The notes: generated from the sequence alone by a model not told the origin. Positions 27,374-38,891 are shown, counted from the stretch's first letter. The stretch is DNA of 64,000 bases from Caldimonas thermodepolymerans (GCF_015476235.1 NZ_CP064338.1:3472001-3536000); one strand, 5' to 3'. Made by a program: numbers and translations.

Positions 27374-27395
27374 ATACATACATTCCTGTATGTAT
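27374..27395. promoter_or_regulatory. AcrR-type operator palindrome
   Basis: A perfect 22-base inverted repeat: 9-base arms ATACATACA and TGTATGTAT around TTCC. The TACATACA/TGTATGTA half-sites are those of the E. coli AcrR operator, though there the spacer is longer. It lies between the divergent efflux operon and TetR gene and overlaps a TATGAT hexamer at 27370-27375 that could be a -10 box. Predicted to repress both directions. Confidence 0.85.
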
Positions 27396-27422
27396 GTTTG
27401 AGGTTCTTTTCAAGACGCCCCC

Positions 27423-28049
27423 ATGGTTCGACGCACCAAGGAAGAAGCCGAGCAGACCCGCCGCAGCATCCTCGCTGCTGCGCGCAAGACGTTCCATGAG
27501 CAGGGCGTCGGCAACACCAGCCTGGAGCAGATCGCCCAGGCCGCGGGCCTGACCCGAGGGGCGATTTACTGGCACTTCGCGAACAAGGAGGAATTGTTCA
27601 AGGCAATGCGCCAGGAAGTCACGGTTCCCCTGGCAGACCGTATGGATTACACGCTGCTGTCGGACCCGTCCACCGAGCCGCTGGAGCGGGTGCGCAACTT
27701 CCTGGTGCAGTTCGCCGATCTCCTGAGCGACAACCCCTGCATGCGCGACACGATGGAGATCCTCAACTTCAAGTGCGAGTTCGTCGGCGAGATGCAGCGC
27801 GACCTGGCCGAGTATGCGCTCAACTGCGAGGAATGTGTCGCCAAGCTGCAACAGACCTACCAGGCCGCGCAGCGCGCCGGGCAGCTGCGTCCTGGCCTGT
27901 CGCCGCGCATCGCCGCCCTCGACACGCTGGTGTTCCTGACCGGCCTGCTGCGCCTGCGGCTGCTGGGCGTGCCGGGCCTGCAGACGCGCCGCGACACGCA
28001 CGCATTGATCCGCGCGCACGTCGACAGCCGCCGCCCCGCCGCGGCCTGA
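27423..28049 (+). CDS. TetR-family repressor of the efflux operon (AcrR/TtgR type)
   Basis: A 208-residue TetR regulator. The N-terminal HTH reads RRSILAAARKTFHEQGVGNT SLEQIAQAAGLTRGAIYWHF, with the AcrR-like GAIYWHF and KEELF segments. The C-terminal ligand domain has the AcrR-type pattern of aromatic and acidic residues (MRDTMEILNFKCEFVGEM). It is divergent from the RND operon, with a perfect palindrome of the AcrR kind in between, so it most likely represses the pump and itself until a drug binds. Confidence 0.94.
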   Translation: MVRRTKEEAEQTRRSILAAARKTFHEQGVGNTSLEQIAQAAGLTRGAIYWHFANKEELFKAMRQEVTVPLADRMDYTLLSDPSTEPLERVRNFLVQFADLLSDNPCMRDTMEILNFKCEFVGEMQRDLAEYALNCEECVAKLQQTYQAAQRAGQLRPGLSPRIAALDTLVFLTGLLRLRLLGVPGLQTRRDTHALIRAHVDSRRPAAA

Positions 28050-28068
28050 GCGGCCCCGCCGCCCCGGC

Positions 28069-30807
<2,739 letters not shown>

Positions 30808-30832
30808 GGCCTCAAGCAGGTCGACGGCCACG

Positions 30833-30856
30833 GCTCACCCGTGGCGCGGGGTGAGC
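30833..30856 (-). promoter_or_regulatory. Candidate expression-platform hairpin of the SAH riboswitch
   Basis: On the minus strand GCTCACCC (30849-30856) and GGGTGAGC (30833-30840) form a perfect 8-bp hairpin with an 8-base loop. Four of its bases are shared with the 3' strand of the riboswitch's closing helix, so hairpin and ligand-bound aptamer exclude each other. No T-run follows, so control is more likely translational than by termination. Inferred from complementarity alone. Confidence 0.5.
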
Positions 30857-30936
30857 GTCGTTGCAAACGAATGGATCCAAGCCTGACGCCGGCGGTTTCT
30901 CGCGTCCCGCGCGGCGCTGCAACGCTCCTTGGAGAA
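30848..30936 (-). ncRNA. SAH (S-adenosylhomocysteine) riboswitch
   Basis: The minus-strand leader of metH2 carries the conserved blocks of the SAH riboswitch: CTCCAAGGAGCGTTGCAGC, then CAGGCTTGGA, then AACGACGCTCACC. GAGCGTTGC (30919-30927) pairs with GCAACGACGCTC (30853-30864), and TCCAAG (30928-30933) pairs with CTTGGA (30876-30881) as the pseudoknot. A TAGAAT -10-like box lies at 30944-30949, which would start RNA just before the aptamer. Known members switch genes of the methyl cycle on when S-adenosylhomocysteine builds up, matching the gene here. Confidence 0.88.
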
Positions 30937-31190
30937 GGCCGCCATTCTACGCCAGCCGCAGGCGCCGCCCCGGCACGCCCGCCGATGCTGCCGGCAGGCC
31001 GTGAACCGGGCGAGGATGCGGGTCTGTCACCTGCCATCGCACAACATGTGTGCACACACTTTCCGTCTTCGCGGCAACGGCATGCCCCGGCGCGAGCTTG
31101 TTACATTTCTCACGCAACGGCGCTTGCCCGCCGCCCTGGCTTGGGCTGCAATGAGTGCTCGCACTTCTAACGATGAGAAAAGGAGCTCGC

Positions 31191-31862
31191 ATGAAAAACT
31201 CCATCGCCGCGATCGCCGCCCTGGCCGTGCTGGCCAGCGGTTGCGCGAACATGACGGAAACCCAGAGCAACACGGCCAAGGGCGCCGGCATCGGCGCTGC
31301 GGCCGGTGCGCTGATCGGCGTGGCGACGGCCGGAGGCAACAAGGGCAAGAGCGCCGCCACCGGGGCGGCCGCGGGCGCCGCGGTCGGCGCGCTGGGGGGC
31401 TACATCTGGTCCAAGCGCATGGAAGAGCAGAAGGCCCGGATGGAGCAGGCCACGCAGGGCACTGGCATCGACGTCGAGCGCACCGCCGACAACCGCATCA
31501 AGGTGCAGATCCCGAGCGACGCCGGCTTCGACGTCGGTCGCGCCACCGTGAAGCCGCAGCTGGCCCGGGTGCTCGACAGCTTCGCGCAGAGCATGCGCGA
31601 CCACAGCGCCACCGTGATCAGCATCATCGGCCACACCGACAGCACCGGCACCGACGCGATCAACAACCCGCTGTCGCTGGACCGCGCCGCCGCCACGCGC
31701 GACTACCTGGTGGCCCGTGGCGTGGCCGCCTCGCGCATCGCGATCGACGGCCGCGGCAGCCGCGAGCCGGTCGCCTCCAACGACACCGAGGCCGGCCGGG
31801 CGCAGAACCGGCGCGTGGAGATCTACGTCGCCGAGCCCGAGAGCGTGGCGCAGAACCGCTGA
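31191..31862 (+). CDS. OmpA-family peptidoglycan-binding lipoprotein
   Basis: A 223-residue lipoprotein with signal ending LASGC (lipid-bearing Cys at about residue 18). A glycine/alanine-rich glycine-zipper region follows (GAGIGAAAGALIGVATAGG). The C-terminal OmpA domain, at about residues 95-215, has IGHTDSTGTDAINNPLSLDR AAATRDYLVARGV and ends NRRVEIYV. It anchors the outer membrane to peptidoglycan. The ATG at 31191 has AAGGAG ideally placed. It lies between the two metH genes on the opposite strand and is followed 16 bases later by a second OmpA-like gene. Confidence 0.9.
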   Translation: MKNSIAAIAALAVLASGCANMTETQSNTAKGAGIGAAAGALIGVATAGGNKGKSAATGAAAGAAVGALGGYIWSKRMEEQKARMEQATQGTGIDVERTADNRIKVQIPSDAGFDVGRATVKPQLARVLDSFAQSMRDHSATVISIIGHTDSTGTDAINNPLSLDRAAATRDYLVARGVAASRIAIDGRGSREPVASNDTEAGRAQNRRVEIYVAEPESVAQNR

Positions 31863-31878
31863 AGGCGGGCCGGACGTG

Positions 31879-32370
31879 ATGCGCATGGCCCTGTCCCGCG
31901 CGGCCTGGCTGCTGGCCGGCAGCGTGCTGCTGGCCGGCTGCGGCAGCACCGGCGGCTCGCTGTTCCCGGGCCTCGGCGGCGCGTCGCTGGACGCGCAGCG
32001 CCACCGCCTGGCGCGCGAGCTGGCCGGCACGCCGGTGGTGGTGGCCGCGGTCGACGACGGCTACCGCGTGGCGGTGCCGCTGAAGTACGCGTTCGATCCG
32101 CGCCGCTCGGCGGTCAAGCCGCCGCTGGCCGCGGTGCTGGACCGCGTCGCCCAGGGCGTGAAGGACGAGCCCGGTGCCCAGGTGCGCGTGACCGCCCCCG
32201 GGGACGGTCGCAGCAGCCCGATGCTGGCGCGCGACCGCGCCGAAAGCACGCGCGACTACCTGATCGCGCGCGGCGTGCCGCGCGAACGCTTCGCCGGCGT
32301 CGAGGCCGGCGCCGACGGCACGGACGTGGAGATCACGGTCTCGGCGCGCCGCGCCACCGCCGCACGCTAG
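31879..32370 (+). CDS. Small lipoprotein with divergent OmpA-like domain
   Basis: A 163-residue lipoprotein (signal ending LLAGC) related to the preceding protein. The segments YAFDPRRSAVKPPLAAVLDR and RAESTRDYLIARGVPRERFA match OmpA-type domains, but the usual GHTD motif is replaced by APGDGRSS and the final NRRVEI by TDVEITVSARR, so peptidoglycan binding may be weakened. It probably arose by duplication and divergence from its neighbour. The ATG at 31879 is chosen; a GTG one codon upstream is also possible. A strong terminator follows at 32389. Confidence 0.75.
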   Translation: MRMALSRAAWLLAGSVLLAGCGSTGGSLFPGLGGASLDAQRHRLARELAGTPVVVAAVDDGYRVAVPLKYAFDPRRSAVKPPLAAVLDRVAQGVKDEPGAQVRVTAPGDGRSSPMLARDRAESTRDYLIARGVPRERFAGVEAGADGTDVEITVSARRATAAR

Positions 32371-32388
32371 CCTCGGCCACGCCCCGAC

Positions 32389-32419
32389 CCAGCCCCGGCC
32401 CCGTCCGGGGCTTCGTCTT
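32389..32419 (+). terminator. Intrinsic terminator after the OmpA-type gene pair
   Basis: Stem AGCCCCGG / CCGGGGCT (32389-32396 with 32403-32410), six-base loop, then TCGTCTTTT. It lies 19 bases past the stop of the second OmpA-like gene and just before the convergent metH1 stop. Confidence 0.82.
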
Positions 32420-32420
32420 T

Positions 32421-33473
<1,053 letters not shown>

Positions 33474-33479
33474 GCCGCG

Positions 33480-33485
33480 ATTGTA
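33480..33485 (-). promoter_or_regulatory. -10 box placing metH1 transcription start at its ATG
   Basis: On the minus strand TACAAT is followed by CGCGGC and then the ATG at 33473. Standard spacing puts the first transcribed base on or beside the A of the start codon, predicting a leaderless mRNA. No ribosome binding site precedes the ATG. A -35 match is weak. Confidence 0.45.
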
Positions 33486-33571
33486 GGCAGCGCCCCAAAG
33501 CCCCTGACGGCCGGCGTGTCGTGGCGTCCCGCCGTGGCGTGCGCCGCATGCAGGACAATCACGCCCGGCTT

Positions 33572-33964
33572 ATGAAACACCTCACCCCCCGACAGGCCTG
33601 GGAACTGCTGCAGGCCCACCCGGACGTGCTGTTCGTCGACGTCCGCATGGAAATCGAATACCTGTACGTCGGTCACCCGCCCGGCATCGTGCACATCGCC
33701 TGGTACGAGTACCCGGACATGCAGCCGGTGCCGGAGCAGTTCGTGCAGCAGGTGCTGCGCGAGGCCGGCTCGCCCTCGCGCCCGGTGATGCTGCTGTGCC
33801 GCTCGGGCAACCGGTCGCTGGCCGCCGGCGAGGCGCTGGAGGCCGCCGGCTTCACCGACGTGATCAACGTGCTGCACGGCTTCGAGGGCGACCTCGACGA
33901 ACACGCCCACCGCAACACGGTCAACGGCTGGCGCCACGACGGGCTGCCCTGGGCGCAGTTCTAG
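33572..33964 (+). CDS. Rhodanese-like sulfurtransferase
   Basis: A 130-residue single-domain rhodanese. The active-site loop is LLCRSGNRS, with the catalytic Cys at about residue 73, and the substrate-binding segment is DVLFVDVRMEIEYLYVGHPP. Such proteins carry sulfane sulfur as a persulfide and can donate it in cyanide detoxification or cofactor synthesis. The ATG at 33572 gives the family N-terminus (MKHLTPRQAWELL); the upstream in-frame start would cross the divergent metH1 promoter. It converges on the AAA+ gene. Confidence 0.9.
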   Translation: MKHLTPRQAWELLQAHPDVLFVDVRMEIEYLYVGHPPGIVHIAWYEYPDMQPVPEQFVQQVLREAGSPSRPVMLLCRSGNRSLAAGEALEAAGFTDVINVLHGFEGDLDEHAHRNTVNGWRHDGLPWAQF

Positions 33965-33995
33965 CGCCGATCCGTTCCCCGGGGACGCGCCCCGG

Positions 33996-36299
33996 TCAGT
34001 GCAGGAAGCCCATCCCGCGGGCCTGCCGCACCTGGGGCTTGACGCGATGCTCGGCCTCCAGCTGCGACAGGAACTCGTCCGGCTCGAAGGCCACGCCCAG
34101 GATGTCCACCTGGCGCTTGACGGCCGCGAAGTCGCCCGGCGTCAACGACTCCAGCTGGCGCAGCCGGTCGCGCTGCTCGGCAGTCAGCGCCGCGGCCTCG
34201 CCGGCCAGCGCCTCGACGACGAACATGCGCTCGCGCTGCTCGGCGGTCAGCGGCTTGAAGCGGATCTTGAACGTGAAGCGGCGCAGCGCCGCCTCGTCGA
34301 GCTCGTCGAACAGGTTGGTGGTGCAGATGAACACGCCGGCATAGCGCTCCATGCCCTGCAGCATCTCGTTGACCTCGCTGACCTCGTAGTTGCGCTCGGC
34401 CAGGCGGCGGCTGCGCAGGAAGCTGTCGGCCTCGTCGAGCAGCAGCACCGCGTGCTCGGCCTCGGCCTCCTCGAACATGCGCGCCATGTTCTGCTCGGTC
34501 TCGCCGACGTACTTGCTGACCAGGTCCGAGGCCTGGCGCACCATCAGCGGCTGCTGCAGCTCGCCGGCGATGTACTCGGCCAGCGCGGTCTTGCCGGTGC
34601 CGGGCGGCCCGTGGAAGCACAGCGTGCCGAAGCCCTTGCGGCGCAGCGCCTCGATGATGCGCGGCACCTCGAAGCGCGACTCGGTGTGGATCAGGCCCAG
34701 GTCGTAGCGCGTGACCACCGGGCGGGCGCCGCGCTCGCCGCCGGTGTTGCCCAGGGCCTTGTCCGCATTGGCGAGCTGGCGCTCGATCAACCGCTCCACG
34801 TCGGGCGTGCCGTCCCCGCCGGCCAGCTGGGCAAAGCGCACCGCGGTGCGGATCTGCGCCGGCGTCAGCGCCTTGCGCGCGGCCAGGCGGGCGACGAACT
34901 CCGGGCTCACCTTGGCGCCGCTCAAGGCCTTGGCGACCAGCGCCTCGCGCGCGCCGGGCGGCGGCGACTTCAGCTCCAGGTGGTACTGGAAGCGGCGCCG
35001 GAACGCCGGGTCGATCTGCTCGATGCGGTTGGTGACCCAGATCACCGGCACCGGGTTGCTCTCGAGCACCTGGTTGACCCAGGCCTTGCCGCTGACCGAG
35101 CCGTTGGGCATGCCGTCGCCGGCTTCCAGCCGCGCCATCAGCTGCGCGGTGTCGGTGTTGATCGGCGGGAACACGTCCTCGACCTCGTCGAACAGCAGCG
35201 CGACATTGGGGCTGCCCTTGAGGAACACATGGCTGATCTGCAGCGAGCGGTAGCGGTCGCGCCCGGACAGCGAGTTGCCGTCGCGGTCGGCGTACTCGAC
35301 CTCGTACAGCTCCAGCCCGGCCGCCTGGGCCACCACCTTGGCCAGCTCGGTCTTGCCGGTGCCCGGCGGCCCGTAGAGCAGGATGTTGACCCCCGGTTCC
35401 TTGTGCGCCACCGCGTTGCGCAGCAGGGCCACCAGCACCTGCGCGTCCTCGGCCACGTACTGGAAGTCCTCCAGGGTCAGCTCGCTCGGCGCGGCCGGCC
35501 GGGTGAACACGGCCATCAGCTCGGTCTCGTCGCGGTACTCGCGCATCAGCACCGGCGGCAGCTGCTCGGAGACCTTCATCAGGTCGGCCAGGTCGGTGAT
35601 GTTGTGCTCCGAGATCAGGTTCTCGATCATGCCGATGCGCTCGAGCCGCGAGCCGGCGCGCAGCGCCTCGCCGACGTCCTTCTCGTCGACGCCGGCCACC
35701 TCGGCCAGCACCGCGTAGGCCTCCTGGGCGTTGGCGACCTTGAACTCGACCAGCAGCCCGCGCAGCTCGCGCTGGTAACGCGCCAGCGTGCCGTACAGCA
35801 ACAGCGCGCGCTCGGCCGGGTTGAGCTGCAGCCGGCTGGCCAGCGCGTCGATGTTCTTCTCGACCAGCGTCGATTCCTTCTTCAGGCTGCGCCCCAGCCA
35901 TTCGCAGGTGGCCCCGAGGACGGCCAGCAGGTCCTTGGGCGCATCCTTGACGTATTCGTCGATGTAGAAGAACAGCGTGCCTTCCTCGTACGGCCCCTGC
36001 CAGGTGCCGTGCCGCTCCAGGAAGCGCGCATCGTCGAGCTTCTCGTGGCCCTTCCACAGCTCGTTGCCGGCGCAGCGGCGCGCCAGGAACTGGCGCAGCC
36101 GCGCCAGCACCGACACCGGCCAGACCAGGTGCCGGCCGGTCAGGGACAGGAGGCTGTTCCAGTCGCGCCGCACGTTGAAGCGCCCGCTGTGCCGCAAGGC
36201 GAGGGTCAGCACGAAATGCGAGCACATGCGGTCCAGCACCGGGGCGTCGGACAGGCCCGGCGACGCCACCACACGGGCCTCGGCATGGCGTTTGACCAT
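33996..36299 (-). CDS. Two-domain AAA+ ATPase of unknown function
   Basis: A 767-residue soluble protein. The N-terminal 280 residues are helical without a recognised domain. Two AAA+ modules follow. The first has Walker A GPPGTGKTELAK (about residue 313), Walker B VALLFDEVEDVF and RRRFQYHLELK. The second has Walker A GPPGTGKTALAE (about residue 569), Walker B AVLLLDEADSFL and ALRRFTFKIRF, close to spastin/katanin-type or FtsH-type modules. No membrane segment or protease motif is present, so it is probably a remodelling ATPase with an unknown partner. Its neighbours give little help: a rhodanese converges and a DUF3567 gene lies upstream on the same strand behind a terminator. Confidence 0.88.
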   Translation of the reverse strand: MVKRHAEARVVASPGLSDAPVLDRMCSHFVLTLALRHSGRFNVRRDWNSLLSLTGRHLVWPVSVLARLRQFLARRCAGNELWKGHEKLDDARFLERHGTWQGPYEEGTLFFYIDEYVKDAPKDLLAVLGATCEWLGRSLKKESTLVEKNIDALASRLQLNPAERALLLYGTLARYQRELRGLLVEFKVANAQEAYAVLAEVAGVDEKDVGEALRAGSRLERIGMIENLISEHNITDLADLMKVSEQLPPVLMREYRDETELMAVFTRPAAPSELTLEDFQYVAEDAQVLVALLRNAVAHKEPGVNILLYGPPGTGKTELAKVVAQAAGLELYEVEYADRDGNSLSGRDRYRSLQISHVFLKGSPNVALLFDEVEDVFPPINTDTAQLMARLEAGDGMPNGSVSGKAWVNQVLESNPVPVIWVTNRIEQIDPAFRRRFQYHLELKSPPPGAREALVAKALSGAKVSPEFVARLAARKALTPAQIRTAVRFAQLAGGDGTPDVERLIERQLANADKALGNTGGERGARPVVTRYDLGLIHTESRFEVPRIIEALRRKGFGTLCFHGPPGTGKTALAEYIAGELQQPLMVRQASDLVSKYVGETEQNMARMFEEAEAEHAVLLLDEADSFLRSRRLAERNYEVSEVNEMLQGMERYAGVFICTTNLFDELDEAALRRFTFKIRFKPLTAEQRERMFVVEALAGEAAALTAEQRDRLRQLESLTPGDFAAVKRQVDILGVAFEPDEFLSQLEAEHRVKPQVRQARGMGFLH

Positions 36300-36406
36300 A
36301 GCGCGCCTCCTCGTTCGGGGTTGCCTCTGGGCAGGCCCCGCGGCCGCGCGGGCTGCGGGGGGCTAGCCACCATACCCCAGCACGGGACGCAAGGGAAGGC
36401 AGGGAA

Positions 36407-36441
36407 AACAAAACGCCGGGGCGCTGCGGGCGGCCCGGCGT
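36407..36441 (-). terminator. Intrinsic terminator after the DUF3567 gene
   Basis: On the minus strand ACGCCGGG (36434-36441) pairs with CCCGGCGT (36413-36420), with further pairing inside, followed by TTTTGTTTT. It lies 29 bases past the DUF3567 stop and separates that gene from the AAA+ gene downstream. Confidence 0.82.
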
Positions 36442-36469
36442 GCGAGGGACGGCAGCCGGACAGGTCAGG

Positions 36470-36748
36470 TCAGTGCAGCACGACCGGCTGCTGCATCAGC
36501 GAGGTGAAACGCTCGATGTAGGCGTCGATGTCCTCGACCGTGGGCGAGCCCTCGATCAGCGCCTCGACCCCCTGCTTGAAGCTCTCGGCCAGCGCGCCTT
36601 CGAGGTAGATCTCCTTGCGCTTGAACTTGTCGACGATCTCGTATCCGCCGCGCGTCAGGGCGGGGCCCTCCTCGCCGGCCTGCGGCGGGGCCGCCGGCAC
36701 CTGGAACTCGACCACAGCAAAGTTCTCCGAGTTGTACAGCATTTGCAT
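36470..36748 (-). CDS. DUF3567 family protein
   Basis: A 92-residue small protein recognised as DUF3567 by its start MQMLYNSENFAVVEFQV, the GGYEIVDKFKRKEIYLEGAL segment and the helical end VEDIDAYIERFTSLMQQPV. The family is largely restricted to Burkholderiales and has no known function; the motif order suggests a compact alpha/beta fold. It has GAAAGGAG upstream of the ATG and its own terminator, so it is probably transcribed alone. Confidence 0.88.
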   Translation of the reverse strand: MQMLYNSENFAVVEFQVPAAPPQAGEEGPALTRGGYEIVDKFKRKEIYLEGALAESFKQGVEALIEGSPTVEDIDAYIERFTSLMQQPVVLH

Positions 36749-36911
36749 GGACTGGCTCCTTTCCTGAGAGGCCGCCGTGGCGGATGCCCGGAGGTCCTTC
36801 GATGCGGCGTACGTGGGTACGGTCTCGCAAGTTTCAAGCCACCGGCACCGTCAGGGCCTTCCCTGGCGGGTCGGCCGGAAGCGGGGCGACTTGAGCCCTG
36901 CGGCGGCAGGG

Positions 36912-37712
36912 TCAGGCGTCCAGCAGCAGTTCCAGGGGTTCGCCGTCGCGCTCGGTCATGCGCGCCCGCACCGGCAGGTGATGGCGCTGCGGGTCCAGCC
37001 AGACCTCGGCGACCGTGTCGCGGGGATCGGCCGACTCGCGCACCAGGTTCACGGCCTCGACGCTGCCGCCCGGCAGGCTGACCTGCTGCATCCCGCGCGA
37101 GCGCAGGGTCCAGACCTTGGCGTCGCCCTTGGCGCTGACCACCATCAGGCGCACCGCGGCGCCGGCGCGCACACGCTGCGGGTCGGCCTCGGCGATCGCG
37201 GGCAGCTGGATCATCCAGCTCAGGCGGTCCTGCACCCCCGGCACGACCGGCTGGGTGGTGGTGCGGCCGGTGAAGCTGATCCGCCCGGCCTCGCGGTCGA
37301 ACACCGCGCTGCGCTCGGGGCGCCGCAGCCGCCGGTCGATGAAGCGCAGCGGCGCCAGCCCCGAGGCGTCGATCCGGCCCTCGCTGACCTGCGTCAGCAC
37401 CGCGCCGAACAGCGCCACCTTCCCCTCCAGCCGCAGCCGGTAGGCCGAGCCTTGCGGCTGCCAGGCGATCTCGCCGGTGCCGCCCAGGAGGCCGCGCCGC
37501 AGCGTGTAGGCATGGGAAAACGGCGGCGGCACCCGGGTCGGGTAGACCTCGGGCCCCGACGACGCAGCCGCCCGCACCGGCAAGGCCAGGCCGGCGCAGC
37601 CGCCGGCCAGCAACCCCAGCAGCCGGCGCCGGGCGGGCGATGCCAGGCCCGCGGCCGGCGCCGCGCCCTCAATACAATCGCCAGCTCGCAGGAATTCCTC
37701 CGCCACGCACAT
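36912..37712 (-). CDS. DUF3108 domain protein, probably exported
   Basis: About 266 residues. A twin-arginine-like or Sec signal (ARRRLLGLLAGGCAGLALPV RA) lies at about residues 25-50. The DUF3108 beta-rich domain follows: AYTLRRGLLGGTGEIAWQPQ, GRISFTGRTTTQPVVPGVQD and a C-terminal AEVWLDPQRHHLPVRARMTE. The family is thought to be periplasmic with a lipid-binding-like beta-barrel; no role is established. The start is uncertain: candidates are ATG 37724, ATG 37712 and GTG 37706, and all lie near or across the divergent FAH gene's start codon. Confidence 0.75.
   Translation of the reverse strand: MCVAEEFLRAGDCIEGAAPAAGLASPARRRLLGLLAGGCAGLALPVRAAASSGPEVYPTRVPPPFSHAYTLRRGLLGGTGEIAWQPQGSAYRLRLEGKVALFGAVLTQVSEGRIDASGLAPLRFIDRRLRRPERSAVFDREAGRISFTGRTTTQPVVPGVQDRLSWMIQLPAIAEADPQRVRAGAAVRLMVVSAKGDAKVWTLRSRGMQQVSLPGGSVEAVNLVRESADPRDTVAEVWLDPQRHHLPVRARMTERDGEPLELLLDA
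37673..37678 (+). promoter_or_regulatory. Possible -10 box for the FAH-family gene
   Basis: TACAAT at 37673-37678 lies 33 bases before the FAH start codon, followed by GGAATTCCTCC which contains an AGGA-type ribosome binding site. No convincing -35 box was seen. The box lies within the coding region of the divergent DUF3108 gene's signal peptide. Confidence 0.4.
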
Positions 37713-38694
37713 GAAGCTTGCCACCTACAAGGACGGTTCGCGCGACGGCCATCTGGTCGTCGTCTCCAGGGACTTGAGCATGGCTCATTATGCGAGCGGG
37801 ATCGCGACCCGGCTGCAACAGGTGCTGGACGACTGGAATTTCCTGTCGCCGCAGCTGCAGGACCTGTACGAGGCGCTGAACCACGGCAAGGCGCGGCACG
37901 CCTTCCCGTTCGACCCGGCGATGTGCATGGCGCCGCTGCCGCGCGCCTGCCAGTGGGTCGAGGCCGCGGCCTACCTGCCCTACCTGGAGCTGACGGCCCG
38001 GGCCCGCGGCGCGGAGCTGCCGGAGGGCAGCCGCCAGGTGCCCGCGATGCAGCACGGTGCCAGCGACGGCTTCCTCGGCCCCTGCGACGACATCGAGGCG
38101 CCCGGCGAGGCGACGGCCGTCGACCTGGGCGCGCAGCTCGCGGTGGTGACCGGCGACGTCGCGCGCGGCGTCTCGCCCGAGGAAGCGCTCGAAGGCGTGC
38201 GCCTGCTGATGCTGGCCAATGCCGTGACGCTGCCCGCGGTGGCCGACGCCGAGCGCGCGCGCAGCGCCGCCGTGCTGCAAGGCCGCCCGGCCACCGCGTT
38301 CGCCCCGGTGGCCGTCACGCCCGACGAGCTGGGCGCGGCCTGGCAGGGCGGGCGGGTGCACCTGACGCTGCAGGTCCAGTGCAACGGCAAGCGCTTCGGC
38401 CTGTGCGAGACCGGGCCGGAGATGCACTTCCACTTCGGCCAGCTGATCGCCCACCTGTGCCGGACACGGCCGGTGGCGGCCGGCACCATCGTCGGCAGCG
38501 GCCCGGTGGCCAACGCCGAGTCCTCGCGCGGCCACGCCTGCATCGCGACCCGGCGCGCCCAGGAGATCCTGCAGCACGGCGCGGCAAAGACCGAGTACCT
38601 GCGCCCCGGCGACTCGATCCTGATCGAGATGAAGGGCCCCGACGGGCAGAGCATGTTCGGCGCGATCGAGCAGGACGTCGCACCGCTGCAGTGA
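37711..38694 (+). CDS. Fumarylacetoacetate hydrolase family protein
   Basis: A 327-residue FAH-family protein. The C-terminal catalytic domain shows DLGAQLAVVTGDVARGVSPE (in place of the usual ELAVVIG), GPEMHFHFGQLIAHLCRTRP and AGTIVGSGPVANAESSRGHA. It has the N-terminal beta domain of true fumarylacetoacetases (MKLATYKDGSRDGHLVVVSR). Members break carbon-carbon bonds of acylpyruvate-like compounds with a divalent metal. No tyrosine-degradation gene is adjacent, so the exact substrate is open. Confidence 0.88.
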   Translation: MKLATYKDGSRDGHLVVVSRDLSMAHYASGIATRLQQVLDDWNFLSPQLQDLYEALNHGKARHAFPFDPAMCMAPLPRACQWVEAAAYLPYLELTARARGAELPEGSRQVPAMQHGASDGFLGPCDDIEAPGEATAVDLGAQLAVVTGDVARGVSPEEALEGVRLLMLANAVTLPAVADAERARSAAVLQGRPATAFAPVAVTPDELGAAWQGGRVHLTLQVQCNGKRFGLCETGPEMHFHFGQLIAHLCRTRPVAAGTIVGSGPVANAESSRGHACIATRRAQEILQHGAAKTEYLRPGDSILIEMKGPDGQSMFGAIEQDVAPLQ

Positions 38695-38772
38695 GCCAGC
38701 GCACCGCGCCGGTGCCTTCTCCGCCCGAGTGTTGTGTCCACGCGTCAGATTCGCCGTTTGACGCCGGTCAAC

Positions 38773-38787
38773 TGGTGAATTTCACCA
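38773..38787. promoter_or_regulatory. Inverted repeat in the porin promoter region
   Basis: Perfect 7-base arms TGGTGAA and TTCACCA around a single T. It ends 20 bases before a TACAAT hexamer (38808-38813) that is the likely -10 box of the porin gene, so it covers or borders the -35 region. It is therefore a candidate operator, but no regulator is identified. Confidence 0.5.
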
Positions 38788-38891
38788 AGGGTCGCGTTGT
38801 TCCTTCTTACAATTTTCCGTCACGGCCCGACCGATGCCCCGTGCCTCGCGATGGCGCCGCGTCCCGTTCCCCCTATCAAGGAAACCACTAC

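Noticed and set aside
33965-33995. CCGGGG/CCCCGG stem between rhodanese and AAA+ genes
   Set aside because: Short, with no T-run; in DNA this rich in G and C such stems occur by chance.
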